A DNA stretch of 64,000 bases, from assembly GCF_010093595.1 (NCBI RefSeq), contig NW_022985441.1, positions 1,419,838-1,483,837 on the forward strand, written 5' to 3'. The notes beneath the pieces were generated by a model, which was given only the letters and a program-made list of their open reading frames with translations, did no database searches and was not told the DNA's origin. This DNA is from Mytilinidion resinicola (taxonomy: Eukaryota; Ascomycota; Dothideomycetes; Mytilinidiales; Mytilinidiaceae). This document shows, in pieces, positions 1-12,314 of this stretch (positions within the stretch are counted from its first letter, which is position 1; every line of letters starts with the position of its first letter). The position numbers were made by a program, and so were the translations under genes.

Positions 1-1164
1 GAAGCGCAGATGACTACAGTGATGGATGCCAATGTCCACAATCTCGCTGTAGATGGCACATTTGATGATTGCCAGGTACGTAAAGTGTCTTCACTCTCTA
101 TTCACCACACACGCTGATACACTCCTCAGGACTTCGTGAAAGCTCTTTTCGCAGATCCAATTATAAATAAGACCCACCGGCTCGCCGCCGTGAACTCGAT
201 AAACTGGGCCCGTATCCTGGCGCAAATAACGTACTACTTCCACTCATACTTCGCTCTCATCCGCTCGCCATCCTTTGTGTCAGGCGCAACTATCCGCTTC
301 GTCGTTCCTACCGGCAATTTTGGAGATATCCTTGCCGGTTATTTTGCGAAGCAGATGGGGCTCCCAGCTGAGAAGCTTGTCATTGCGACCAACGCCAATG
401 ACATCCTCCACCGCTTCTGGCAAACGGGGAAGTATGAGAAAAAGCCGGCCCACGGCGTCGCGGCATCGGGCGGCGCGCCGGAGGACGGAGCACAGGCACA
501 TGAAGACGGGGTCAAGGAGACACTGAGCCCGGCAATGGACATCCTCGTCTCGTCCAACTTCGAGCGGCTGCTGTGGTACCTCGCCTACAACGTATACATG
601 TCCCCGTCCTCGCCTGTCTCCACACGGCGTTCGACAGCGGGAGAACATGTCCGCAATTGGCTGGCCGAGTTGAAAACCGAGGGCGGGTTCAGCGTGGACG
701 AGAAGATTCTCGCGGCGGCCTCTTCTGACTTCGAATCCGAACGGGTGTCGGATGAGGAGACCCTGGCAACCATTACATCCATCTACAGCGCTGTGTCGCC
801 GGCAACCTCGCAAACATCCGCCTCGGGCACCACAGGCAAGGGATACATACTGGACCCCCACTCTGCTATTGGCATCACGGCCTCTCTCCGCTCCGTCCAA
901 CGCAACGCGCCGCCCACAACCCATCACATCTCTCTCGCAACGGCGCACCCGGCGAAGTTCAGCAAGGCCGTGGAGATGGCGCTGCAGGGGCAGCCAGGCT
1001 TCAGCTTTGGTACGGTGCTCCCGGTCGAGTTCCATGGACTAGAAGACAAGGCGCGGCGCGTCACGGTCGCGCGCAAGTCTGAAGGATGGGAGGGCGTCAG
1101 GCGCATCGTCGTCGCGGAGGTCGAAGCGGAAAGGGCTGCAGCAGACAAGCTGGCGGCATCGTAG
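1..1164 (+). CDS. thr4: threonine synthase, 3' part (5' end outside window)
   Basis: PLP enzyme that turns O-phosphohomoserine into threonine, the last step of threonine synthesis in the cytosol. Two exons are visible: 1-75 (open at the window edge) and 130-1164, joined in frame across a 54-nt GT-AG intron. The joined protein carries family blocks such as TTVMDANVHNLAVDGTFDDC, AAVNSINWARILAQ and VPTGNFGDILAGYFAKQMGLP near the start, then NANDIL and SNFERLLWYL, and ends with the fungal C-terminal region containing LDPHSAIG and ATAHPAKF. The catalytic PLP-lysine region lies upstream and is not in the window. About 370 residues are present; fungal enzymes run to about 520, so roughly the first third is missing. 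A family member is certain; only the truncation limits the model. Confidence 0.95.
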
Positions 1165-1944
1165 GGTCTCTTGCTCGGTTCCAATTTCTATTTTCGTCCG
1201 TCCACTTGGATGGGATCTGGCGTTGACAGAGGATGGGGGCGGTCAAAGCGCTTCACGGCAAGGGACAGGCACCATCGAAGGCATCTATTGTAGAGTAGAC
1301 ACGGGCTCGAGCATGCGTCACAATGCTGCCCAGACGTCCCCGCCATGCTCCAGCGCCGTCGCGACTCCTTGCAGCCCACGCACGTGTTTCTGCCAGAACA
1401 GAGTGTTCCAGCCTCAGGCCCGCCTGGTAGCGTTGTTGCCCGTCACTGACCGCGCCGCTTCGAACGCTCCGATGACGGTTGTCTCCTCTTGCCCACAGTG
1501 CTGTCGCCGATAGCCGTGCCTGCCACAATCAGGGCACAGCTCTCCACGCTCCGCCAGTTTTCGTCCATCGCCGGCGCAGGGAGCTGGGCGTGCAGGCCTT
1601 ACGGAAGCGGCAGGCCGTGCAACGACAGACGGGCACGCTGGGCTGCAGCCGCAGGTCGGCGCGTGAAGCTCCGACCGCCCAGAAGCACTGGCTGCCCGCT
1701 CAGGGCGGCGTATTCAACGATGCCTAGCTGACCTGCGTTGACGGCCTTCTCTCGCTCTGACGACTGCTCATCCTCTGCTTCTGTGTTCTGACATCCCTCC
1801 ATCTGGTGCCACCTGCACCCAAAGCTGCCGCCTTGTCTTTGTCTCGTGTTCCCGCTGAGGCCCTTGAGCTGCGCCGCCCACCGCCCGCGATCCTCACATC
1901 ACGTCGTTTGGCGCTTGTGAAGCGGTTCAACCACCACCCCAACC
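1165..1944. other. intergenic, GC-rich leader of the next gene
   Basis: The stretch lies between two same-direction genes. It is GC-rich, with overlapping short frames on both strands and no domain-like protein. It probably holds the threonine synthase 3' UTR and the promoter/5' UTR of the zinc-cluster regulator. I see no RNA gene or mobile element. Confidence 0.6.
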
Positions 1945-4900
1945 ATGCCTCACGACGGCTCCGACTCGCCCAGCGACGACTATTTCAACGACCTGTCGCA
2001 GCAGCCCCTCGGCGACCAGAATGGCAGCGCCCCGCCGCCGAGCGGCCGGACAAACAGCACCGATGAGCAGAGGGATGGCGATGCTGCGAGCAAAATCAAG
2101 CGCATAGCCTGCGTGCTGTGTCGGAAGAGAAAGTTGAAGTGCGATGGCGCGAGACCGACGTGCGGGACGTGCAAAAGACTTACGCACGAATGCGCATACG
2201 ATGAGGTGCGCAAAAAAAGCGGCCCAAAGCGAGGATATGTGAAGATGCTGGAGGCTCGTTTGCGTATGTCCCCAGGCCCTGAGCCGTGCAGCAGCATGTG
2301 TAGAATCTGACAGTTGCGCCTTGCAGAGCAAGTCGAGACAATGCTGAAGAGCCAGGACGCTACCGATCCCAAAGATGCGCCTCGCACCACCTCGTTCAGC
2401 GCCAATCCAATCGGACCCCAGATGTCAGAGGGTTTCCTACCCATGGGTAATCCAGATCGCATCCATGGGCCGTTTCCAGACTCCATGTCGCCCTCTGACC
2501 AATTCCCCACGCTCAATACAAACCCTTCGACAAACGCGAACTCTGGAGAGGAAGAATTCCCTTGGGAGATGATTGGCTTGGGTCTTGATGAGCCTTTGCC
2601 GCCTCAGGATGTCATTACCGAACTGTGAGTTCCATATGCGCTATTGAAGCACAAACATCACGATTCAGATCTAACTCCACGTCAGACACCAGATATACTT
2701 CACCAAAATCCATCCTTCATTACCGATTATCCACAGACCACGATATTTCGCTGCTATGAATCTCGCACACCATATGAGGCCTCCAGTCTGTTTGCGATAC
2801 ATTATGTGGTGTCTCGCTTCTTCCGTCTCCGACAAATACGAGGCGCTGCAAGAGCATTTCTACCATCGCGCCAGGAAATACGCCCAAATGGATGAGATGA
2901 AAGGACACGGAGAATCGATTATTACTCTCGCACATACTCAAACCTGGATTCTGTGCGCAACCTATGAGTTCAAGCAAATGTTCTTCCCTCGGGCCTGGCT
3001 CAGCTCTGGACGAGCTTCCCGACTTGCGCAGATGGAGCAATTGCACCGGCTGGACGGTGCTGGTCTCGACGTGAAGCAATGTCTGCCCCCACCAAGAGAC
3101 TGGACGGAGCGGGAGGAAAGACGGAGAACATTTTGGATGGCGTTTGCTATAGATCGCTATGCTAGTATTGGAACTGGCTGGCCAATGTCGATTGACGAAA
3201 ATGATGTAAGTGCACTTTTCCAAGTTTAGCAGACTCCATTTGGCTAACTTTCATCTGCTAGATAATGACTAATTTGCCCGCCTCTGAGGAGGCTTTCGAA
3301 AGGAGCAAGCCAATGTCGACCAGCTCGCTTGAACAAGCAATGCATTCCAACGGAACAGGCTTCATTTCGCCGTTTGGCGGAATAGCACTTACTGCCGCGC
3401 TGTTTGGTCGCAATCTGCTCCACTTGCATCGGCCGACGCCAGAGGATAGAGACGAGGATATCAATGGTGTGTTCTGGAAACGGCACCGCGAACTCGAGAA
3501 CATTTTGCTGGGCACCTCTTTGGGCCTGCCAGATCATCTTAGGCTACCGGGTGGCCTCCCTGATCCCAACGTGGTTTTCTTGAACATGAGTATCCATACT
3601 TCCGCGATATGTCTCCATCAGGCAGCTATTTTCAAATCCGAGAAACATCGCTTGGCTGCGCAGATCAGCAATGAGAGCAAGATTAGGTGTGTCTCTGCTG
3701 CAGCAGAGATTGCAACAATCATGCGGACGATCAGTCATCTCGACCTGGGCATGGTGAGTAGTTGCGCCTTTATATCTGATACATGGGCTAACGTTGAGTA
3801 CATAGATGAACCCATTCATATCATTCTGTGTTTACGTCGCTGCTCGAGTGTTCGTACAATACCTAAAGACTCGGCCCAACGATAGCCAGATGACTGCCTC
3901 GTTGCAATTTCTCCTGCAAGCAATGCAAGCGCTCAGGCGCAAGAATCCTTTGACGGAATCGTTCCTTGTCCAGCTGGATCTGGACCTTGAGAGTGCTGGG
4001 GTGTCTGGACTTCAGGCTAAGCCATACTTCAATCCTCCCCCGAAGGGTCCCGTAAGTAGCCAGCCTCGCGACGATTTCACTTCAGAGTCGGAACACGTTG
4101 GGTAAGCCCACCTCATTCATTACACATGGCTGACTTCTATTTCCCTGGCAGGAGTCAATACCAGTAAACACTGATTCTTTGGAATGCAGTCCACTCTACA
4201 CGATTCGGGAATCACAAAATCCAAATGCTCCAATGAACACCTTTGGAAACAACGGCATTAGAGCACACGGCTCACCTCAGGTACCGGGCTTGTCTCCCAG
4301 TGTGGCAGCCCATGGGTCCACTTTCAACCCCACACACGTTTCACAGCACCCCTCACATGTTTCACAGCCCAATATGAACATGGACGTACAGCCAACGTCG
4401 TACTCGTACATCCCATCCCAATCAGAGGCCCACATAGAGCTTCCACAGCGAAGCAAGGCGCCCGCTTTGCCTCCAAACAGCATCCTCCTACCACCAAGCA
4501 CCCGGTCAACCTTCGATCAAACCCAAACCGACTCGGAAATGGACACCTCCCCCGACGCAAGCGTCGACCAACCCACACCGTCAACGTCGCACTCGCAATC
4601 CCACCGCGGCTCCTCATCCAACACTTCGGGCTTCACTCCGCCCCAGCACCAAGACGACCCCCAGAACCCCCAGTCCTTCTCCCGCCTGCAACAGCGCACC
4701 GGCCCCTCGCCTAACAGCACCAACTCCCTCACCAATTTCCCGGACATGTCAACCACCTATCCTGCCCGCACAGCGCCCTCCCAGAACCCCGCCGCCTTCT
4801 TCCCCGCCGGCACCACCGGCGTACAATTCGACCCGGCGCTTGGCGGCATCGGCTCGAACTTCTTCCCCGAGACCCCAGACCCGGGCCAGGAGGCTGCGGG

Positions 4901-5066
4901 CAGCGGCGGCTTTATCATGAACAACGACTGGGACATTCCCACGGGCGGAGCGGGCATGACGCCCATGTCAGACGGCGGGTTCAACAACTTCCTCGAGAGC
5001 ATCCAGATGGGGTGGGAGAGCGTGGGGCCGCCGCATCCGGAGGGGTGGGAGCATAGGAAGTCGTAG
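1945..5066 (+). CDS. Zn2Cys6 (C6) fungal transcription factor with fungal_trans domain
   Basis: Nuclear DNA-binding regulator; the target genes are unknown. Six exons fit: 1945-2263, 2327-2624, 2686-3205, 3262-3753, 3806-4101, 4190-5066, giving 933 residues in one frame. The binuclear zinc cluster is at residues 56-83: CVLCRKRKLKC then PTCGTCKRLTHEC, spacing CX2CX6CX6CX2CX6C. A basic linker (KKSGPKRGYVKMLEARL) and a short coiled coil follow, as in Gal4-type dimerisers. Exons 3-5 hold the fungal_trans (PF04082-type) middle domain, with YFTKIHPSLPIIHRPRYF, ERRRTFWMAFAIDRYAS and the GWPMSIDENDI junction. The last exon is a Ser/Pro/Gln-rich low-complexity tail, a plausible activation region. Exon 6 could instead start at the CAG near 4151, but that gives an early stop, so 4190 is preferred. 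Family sure; specific orthologue not recognised. Confidence 0.88.
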
Positions 5067-5468
5067 ACTGCTGCGAGCAGAGGAGTGTGCGAGAAAAAGT
5101 AGTAGATATACCCGATGTTTGTCTTGCGAGTTGGATAGCTGGGACGTCTATTCGCTATCGCTTTTGCATGTTTGTGCGTTTCGGATACGCAACGCAATTT
5201 GCAGTTTCCATGGCTTTTGGTTTTACGATATTTTGCAGGCCTTGAAATATTTTCTTAGGCGCAATCATCTTTCGCTTTTCGCTTACCGTTCGTGGCTTTT
5301 TCTACGCGCTTATCTTCTTAGCAAACACCCTACATTACGAGATATCGTTTACTGTAATGTGGTCATCTATAGCTTTTCACGAGGTACGACCCTTTCCTTT
5401 ATATTCAGAGCGGAGGGATTATGGATGAATGAATGCTTGACTTTTTTCATGTACTTTTACAACCCTTG

Positions 5469-5487
5469 CTCTCTCTCTCTCTCTCTC
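5469..5487. repeat. (CT)n microsatellite
   Basis: Uninterrupted CT dinucleotide run in the convergent intergenic region. Confidence 0.9.
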
Positions 5488-5911
5488 CACTTTGGAACTC
5501 ATTCGGGAATCAGCGAGACGAAATTATGGATGGGCTTAGAAGGGCTGAGGGCTTCGACGGACTGGACGTCACGGGGCATGACAGAGAGGACTTGGATGAC
5601 TCTGCTGTGCAGCAGGGTATGGAACGGTTGATTGCGCGCGGGTTAGGTTAGTTCAATAATCCTGTCTTCCTGGATATATACTTGGGCACGATGTGGCGTT
5701 TCGGGTCTGAACGTTCCTAATAGAGAGAAAATTAACTCCATTTAATCGCGTTCATGCCTAAGTTTGTTGCGAGTAACAGTCAGTGAGCAACATCCGGAAA
5801 GTCAATAGAAGGATGCTAGAACATGCTAGGTTCGATTGATTATGCTTGCTTTGCGCCTATTGCTATGCCCACGCTGCCGAGGTATGCTGATGCTGAAGGA
5901 ACGGGAGAAGG

Positions 5912-5941
5912 AAAAGGAAAGGAAAGGAAAGGAAAGGAAAG
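5912..5941. repeat. (AAAGG)n microsatellite
   Basis: About five consecutive AAAGG units, a purine-only tract just downstream of the 3' end of the LIM gene. Confidence 0.9.
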
Positions 5942-6045
5942 CACGATCGTTCGCTCGTCAGAGTTCTAACTCCTATGCACCGCGCACCTACCAAGACAAA
6001 AGAGAAGTTGCAGGAGCCGGAATGCTCAGAAACTACCCTCCTTTC

Positions 6046-8829
6046 TTACGCCTTCAATCTCCGCTCCTCGCATCTCACACAGACCGGGTCTTGGCTATTG
6101 CCGCGGAGGAAGTATCGGCCGTCGTCGAACTGGCCGCCGCATTCCTGTTGTTCCAGTTCATTAGACTTTGAGTTTCTTTTGCGTAAAATAAGGTGTGGAA
6201 GGGGACGTAGACATACCATGCAGCAAAAGCACTGCGCGTGCCACTCCGCCCCGAGCGCCTTCAAGACCATGTCCGTCACCGGCTTGCGGCACTTCTTGCA
6301 CTTGGTCGAGTAGCGGTTCGTGTGGCAGCCGACACACCAGGCGTAGCCGTCCTTTTCCACGAAGGGCGTGGTAGAGTCGAAGGGCTGTAGATATCATATT
6401 AGCCTTGCAATCAAAGACGAGGAATAGCTTTTTAGCAAACTCACATCACCACACTGCGCGCAGAAGAAATGCCCAGCGTGCCACTCCGCCCCACACGCCA
6501 CAATCACCTCGCCCTCAATCGGCGTCTTGCAGCTCTTGCAGCGCGGACTGAAGAACTCGTGGTAGTCGAGGTGGCAGTAGAAGCGCATGCTCTCGTCGCC
6601 GTCGTCAGCCTCGGAGATGCCCTCGCCAATCTCGATGTCCTCCCCGGCCTGGCGGCGGCGGATGCGGTCGATGCGGATTGCGCGCGCGTTCTCGGGCTCG
6701 GGGTAGAAGGCGACGCACTCGAGGCCCTCGCCGCAGTAGTGGCAGACGAAGCATTCTGGGTGGAAGCGGGAGCCCGCGGCGCTGACGATGCGGCCGGCGA
6801 TGGGGAGGGCGCATTGGGAGCATAGGGCACCTGTTCGGGGAGGGGCGGCGGGAGACCAGTGGGAACGGGTCGGTGGCGGAGCGGTGCCCACTGAGTGCGG
6901 CACAGGGCGGCCTGGGTTGGCTCTTGGAGTTGGGAGAGGTCGTGTAGATCGCTGCTGGGAAGAGGTGCCATCTACGTTTGGAATGGAAGCAGAGTTGACG
7001 GAAATGGAGGGGGCATTGATTCTGGGTACCGAGGCATTGTTGACCGTGATTGAAGGAGGCTGCTGGACATTGATAGTCGGAGGTGGCGGTGCGGTTTTCA
7101 CATTTATGGTAGGGATGGGAGGCGTCGGAGAGATGCTGATACTAGGGATTGGCGGCGATGTCTTTTGATTGCGTGCCCCGTTTTCATCTGGGAAGTTGAT
7201 GGTAGGAATCACCGGAAGAGTCGCAGCCTTGGCGAAAGGGCGACCTGCGGGATCTGGTCGAGGGGGTAGACCATCGGTAATAGGAGGAAGAGTCGACTGC
7301 TCTTGCTTCAGCTCGATCTCCTTTGGCTTCACGTCATCTTTCTTGAAAGAGACGATCGGTCGACCTGGACTATCGCTGACGAGTGTAGGTGTTGGAAGCT
7401 TCGGGCTCCTATCCTTAAGCTTCATGCTAGTCGCTGCCCGGATATCATCACTCCTGATCTCCTTCCCGTCCTTCATCTTTATCTCTTCTACAACATCTCT
7501 GGTGTTGGCCTTCTCCACGGGTTTCAGGGGCTCGGTGGGCAAAGAGTTGGATGTATACGCAGCATTGCGCGATTGAGTGGGTGGATTTTTCTGGATTTCG
7601 AACCGGTCGAACCTCGTCATGGTAACTGTGGGATCAGTGTTGGACCTGATAAGGCCCTCCTTGGCAAACTGGACCCTCGTGAACGGATTTCGACGAACTT
7701 GAAGCGGCAGAGTTGTTGGAGCCTTGTTTAGGATAGGCTCGGGTGCAGGCGGCTGCTCCTCCTCAGGCTCCTCGTAGATCTGATCGTCAGGGTTTCTGAA
7801 GAGACTGCCACTGGTGTTACGCTTCGCACCACTGGATCGTCGACGATGTTTTGGGTCGCTTATTGAGAAGGGCGGGTTACTCGATAGTTTCGATTCAATC
7901 TCGGTATCCTTCAGTGACTGTCTACCCCTGACATCCGTTACGGTATTATCGATTGAATCTTCCGATGATCCCTCTTTCAGTGTACCCATGGCAGGGTCGC
8001 TGGGGACCCTCTTACTGTTGCGGCTACTGCTACGACTGCCTGCTGATGTGGTCGAGCCGGTCGAGTTTCGATTTCTGGTCTTGGAGTTGCTTCGCTGTAG
8101 ATCTCGCGATGTCCTGCCCAAGCTTCGGCTCCTCTTATGGCTTGAAGTCCGTGTAAGACCGGGGTACTGGTATGGTGCGTTGGGATCGACAGAAGGCGCG
8201 TCCAGGTTCTGATGCTTCCACACCAGCTCAGCAGCTTCATCACGAGCAGCGCTGTATAGACCTTGCTCCCCCTCCAAGTCAATGACCTCGAGAGCCAGTC
8301 TCAAAGCCCGTGCCTCCTCCTTCTCGACCTGTCGGTGCCCATTCTCCTTGTACGCTATGCTCGCCGTCCGACTGCTATCAGTTGTAGTAGTCGAGATGTC
8401 TCGAAGCCGAGGCTCCGGTATCAAAGGGCGGCCAGCCAAAGACTCCCTCAGACTCATTCCTGAATTTGTTCGATTGTGGGATTGGGCACTAGAACAGCGC
8501 GGGGGTACTGAAGCGGTCTCGGGTATAGAATTGTTGGCCGTAGGAGGAGAGGAGGGAGAAACAGCGGGGCTTTCTACTGCTTGGGAGGTAGTCCTGCTTG
8601 ACCACGATGCGAATTGTTGAGGAGGCGGTCTGGAGCCATTCGGTCTTGGAATGCGGTTGTTACGAAGGTCGTGTAGGTAGTTTGCTTTCCAAGAATCGTC
8701 AGCACGAACTGCCACGCGAGGAGAAGTGGAACGTGACATCTCTGGAGGTGGTTGCTCACCCATTTGCTTCGAAGACATAAAGGCTGGGCCTGGCGCCGTC
8801 GCACGGTCTTTACTTTTTGATCTGTGCAT
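6046..8829 (-). CDS. paxillin-like protein with three C-terminal LIM domains
   Basis: Likely cytoskeletal or polarity adaptor of the paxillin-like (Pxl1-type) LIM group. Three exons on the minus strand: 8829-6445, 6384-6217, 6144-6046, giving 883 residues. Residues 1 to about 660 are Ser/Pro-rich and disordered, with short proline runs (PPIPSI, TPPIPTI) and the N-terminal block SWKANYLHDLRNNRIPRPNG. LIM1 lies at about 670-760 (CSQC...HPECFVCHYC...FYCHLDY) and has a long acidic insert. LIM2 (CKSC...CGAEWHAGHFFCAQCGD) is at about 764-815 and spans intron 1. LIM3 (CKKC...EWHAQCFCCMECGG...CVRC) is at about 826-883 and spans intron 2. Both introns fall inside LIM zinc fingers, and splicing restores the expected cysteine spacing, which confirms them. 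Exact orthology is inferred, so no symbol is given. Confidence 0.88.
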
Positions 8830-11800
8830 CGCGGAATGCTGTTTACTGGTTGTGGTAGTGAATGGTAAACGTTGTTTATTTACTCGACTAATGCAAATGA
8901 GAGACTACGAAGGATTATGCAGAGAGTGAATAGGAAGAATGTCATGGGATCGCGTTCAACACATGTCGCTGTTGCAGGCAATAGCTGTGTGTAGGTCAAG
9001 ACGGAGCGTGTTTCGATTGGCAGCGTTGGCCCGGCGACTGTGAATGGCCGAGCAAGCTTCCGAACAACCCTGCGAAAATCCCAGATTGGGACTGTATCCC
9101 AGCTTCGATGTGGAGCTCGTCTCGATGAAGTTCTTGATGCTCCTTCGTGATTGCTACTCGTACAGACCATGATGTCGCGCTCTCGCCCATTTTGGGGGAA
9201 ATTTGTGGGCTCGGTCAACGTGTCGAGCCACCTCTCAGCCTACTGCATAAGACGGTGAAGAGCGTGGCATGACCGCCTCCAATTGTATGTGTCTGACTCA
9301 CGGCTATACTGGATCCAGGTAGGCCTGTCCTGTGAGCGTGTTGCTGTCTCTCGGAGAGCGCTGCCCCTTCAAGGGCGCTCAATAGTGGGAGGTCTGACCC
9401 AATGAGAGCGATCTCCGCGACTCACTTATTAGTCTGGTAAATATAACGCCTCGTCTTAAGAAATCCATACACTCTTTCAGTATTTTCAGCACTCTGAACA
9501 AGAGAGAAGCTCGGCATTTTATACAACCAGTAAACTCGCGAGGCTACCCCAGACAGCTTCGACAGGGTGTACACAGATTGATAGTATGCACTGCCCCAGG
9601 TTTCTATCAGTACGTTGGAGCCCTGCAAGCAGTGGCAGGAGAGTGTACAGAAATCTATAGATTCCCGTTCACTTCGGATTTGTAATCTAGTCGTAGAGGA
9701 TACGATGTTGTCACTGAAGACATCTCCCATAAAGTTCGCGCGCTAAGCCTTATCACAACGGTATCACATCACGTGACTAAGCACACACTTCATCGTGCAA
9801 TCAGATTGGAGGAGCAAAGTGGTGATCGGCAGCGCGGATTTTGTGCCTCTTCTAAACTTCTATCTAATCTTTATATGACTTTGCTGCAGCAGCCCTATCG
9901 GGGGATCGCATTGGAAAAATCGAATGCAAGATGAAGAGAGTTTGGCTGCCACACATTTTACATCGCGTCTCTACTATAGAAAACTGGTTGAGGGATTACA
10001 AATGGTTGCAGAATAATTTACACAGTAGGTGATGAAGTTCTGCATTTGTCTCATATCGAGAACAAGGCAACATCTCAAGTGATGTATAGTAAGAATCGGT
10101 GGTCGTCGGAAACATGGATATGAAGGTCAGATTGCAGCACTGAATACCCGAAGCAAGTCGTAGAGCGTATGTACATAAGTGTCCAGGTCATGCTACAAGC
10201 TCTGACTGTTTCGCCGCCACCAGGCTACGATGGCTACTTACAAGCCATCTAAAATCGTTACAGCACACTCACACACCTTAGTCTTGTCGAGCCTCCCGAC
10301 ATCTTCATACGGTACCAATATGAACACGTTGGTATTCACGACATACGACATCATTCCCTTTAACCACCAGAACCATACTCACCCGCCCGATTACTAGCAA
10401 TGGGCCGACTTCGCCTGCACTGCTGGGATTCCGCCTCGAGGTCCAAATAGACAACCCATCAACCCATTCATCCTTAATTTGGCTGTACATGTGGGCCTGG
10501 ATGAATCGCCGTATCTAGAAGAGGAAAAGAAGGAGCCTTACCAGGCTTACTAGGCCACTGAACTAGTCTTATCGTGCCCAGGCTTGCCCAGGGCATGTTA
10601 TTTTGGAAGGACGGAATCCAGTGGAGAGGTAATGTGTAGCTTGCGATAAGGACTAGTAGGTATCAAAATAGAGATCTTGACAGTGCTTTTACTCATGCGA
10701 TCTAGCTAACCAATCTGGGGATAGTGGAATGCTCCATGAAGCTGGACGAAAATTGACACGGTGCGAATATGAGCCGGCACTAACAGGCTTAAAATACATT
10801 TAAGGGCTGAAGTCTCGGGTCGCCGCCGTGCCGTCGGATCAGCAGCTCGTATGTTATGTATGTCTCGCAGAACTCGCAACACGACGGGCCCATAACGTTT
10901 CGGGAAAATAATCGTGCAGCATTCTTGCTAAATACCAAGCTAGCATCATTCCGGAAAGAGTTCCTACTCCCTAGTTATAAGCGGCAAGAATGCCAACTAT
11001 TGTGTGGCAAGATATTGCACAGTGCCCATGCAGACAGCCGTCTTTGCTCCCCTGGCAGCGAGAGATATGTGCTGCGACGGAGAGGAGGTCTTACATAACA
11101 AGCACAACGGAGGCCTCGGAGAGCAGCCAGCCCCCTGCGGAGCTCCAAATGAAGGACGCGGGAGCCCGCAATCTCGCCAACGGACCGGCCGCGTCAACGC
11201 GAGCCCGGCAGCTGCAGTTGGGCGATTGTCAGGGTAATTCGAGTGACAAATTGCGGGGAAGCATGGGCTTCTGCGCGGCGCGACGGGCAAGCTCCCAGGG
11301 CACAGCGGCGTGGGTGACGGTGGTGCAGGTGGGTGCGATGTTGAAGTGGCTAGCTGCAATCTGGGCTGCCTCTTCTGGGCGTGCGTCTGCGTCGAACGAC
11401 ATGCAGGTCCGGTGAACAGCCCATCCAGCCCATGTGCCCATCCGGCACCCAGAGAGCTCCAGGCCGCCGGCGCAGAGACGCCGCTGGGGGTGAAAGGTGG
11501 CCTCTGTGGTGGCCTCGCGGAGGCCCGCTGCACGCTTGGTGCCGTCTGGGTTGTCGCGGCTGCGCTTCATCTGCCTTCACCAGTGTGGCGACATCGTCTG
11601 GGACAATTGTAGGGCGTCAAAGAGCGTCGCACTGGGCCATCCCAAAGCGTGCGAAGGCGTTGTGGAGGGCTGTGCCGATCGATTTTCTGGGGGACGTTGG
11701 CCCTTGCCGGCGGCTGCTCCTTGGCATATAGGGCCGTCACCTGCTTCCATCGCTGCAGTGCTCACTCCTCTTCTTCCACCACACTCTTCTTACACCACCA

Positions 11801-12314
11801 CCACCACCACCTCGCCCCCGAAGCCCCGTGTTCAGAGCATCAATCTAGCTCGTCGCACGGCGCTGCCCATCATCAACGCATTATCGAAACACAGCCAACT
11901 CTCCAGCCTCAGATCCCTGTGCTTTCACCTCACCACAGTATTATCCCCTTCTTAGAGCTCTTCTACCCTCCCGCCGCCGCTCCCGATAGCTCGGATACTC
12001 GAGGCGTTAGCAGCTAAACTTACATTCTCGCCGCTTGGAGGCTTCCTCCAGCAGGCTCGAAACGCCGATACCGCCCCCAGCTGCCCTTGCATCTGCTCTG
12101 GACAGCTCGAACCGCTGTCCCTCGCGCTAGATCCGCACCCCGACAATTGCTGCAATTGAGCCTCCTCCACTCACGCTTTGACGGAGCTGACTCCGGTCAA
12201 ACATCCCTCTGATACCCCTTATACCTTACGTCACTGTACGATGTCAGCTCCTCTACGCTTGCGCACCCGCTAATCATGTCATGTAGAGAGATACTGTGTC
12301 GATAACTATTCAAC
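8830..12314. other. long gene-free region (about 3.5 kb)
   Basis: It lies between the 5' end of the LIM gene and the next plus-strand gene, so it holds two promoters. From about 9.2 to 10.8 kb it is AT-richer with only short frames. From about 11.0 to 12.2 kb it is GC-rich, with overlapping frames of up to 178 codons in several registers and a CAC-repeat/pyrimidine-rich leader near 11.75-11.82 kb. None looks like a family protein or joins by splice sites. No tRNA or transposon ends were recognised. Confidence 0.5.

Larger units (their letters stand above)
5067..6045. other. convergent intergenic region with microsatellites
   Basis: This is the 3' flank of the zinc-cluster gene facing the 3' end of the LIM gene. 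It holds a CT dinucleotide run and an AAAGG repeat, annotated separately. A 170-codon frame at 5119-5631 has no family features and overlaps the CT run. No gene seen. Confidence 0.6.

Noticed and set aside
5119..5651. 170-codon frame downstream of the zinc-cluster gene
   Set aside because: It runs through a CT microsatellite, and its Leu/Ser/Phe composition reflects that repeat.
10997..11570. Overlapping minus-strand frames of 178 and 113 codons
   Set aside because: They compete with plus-strand frames over the same GC-rich DNA, have no family motifs, and no splice sites extend them into a gene.
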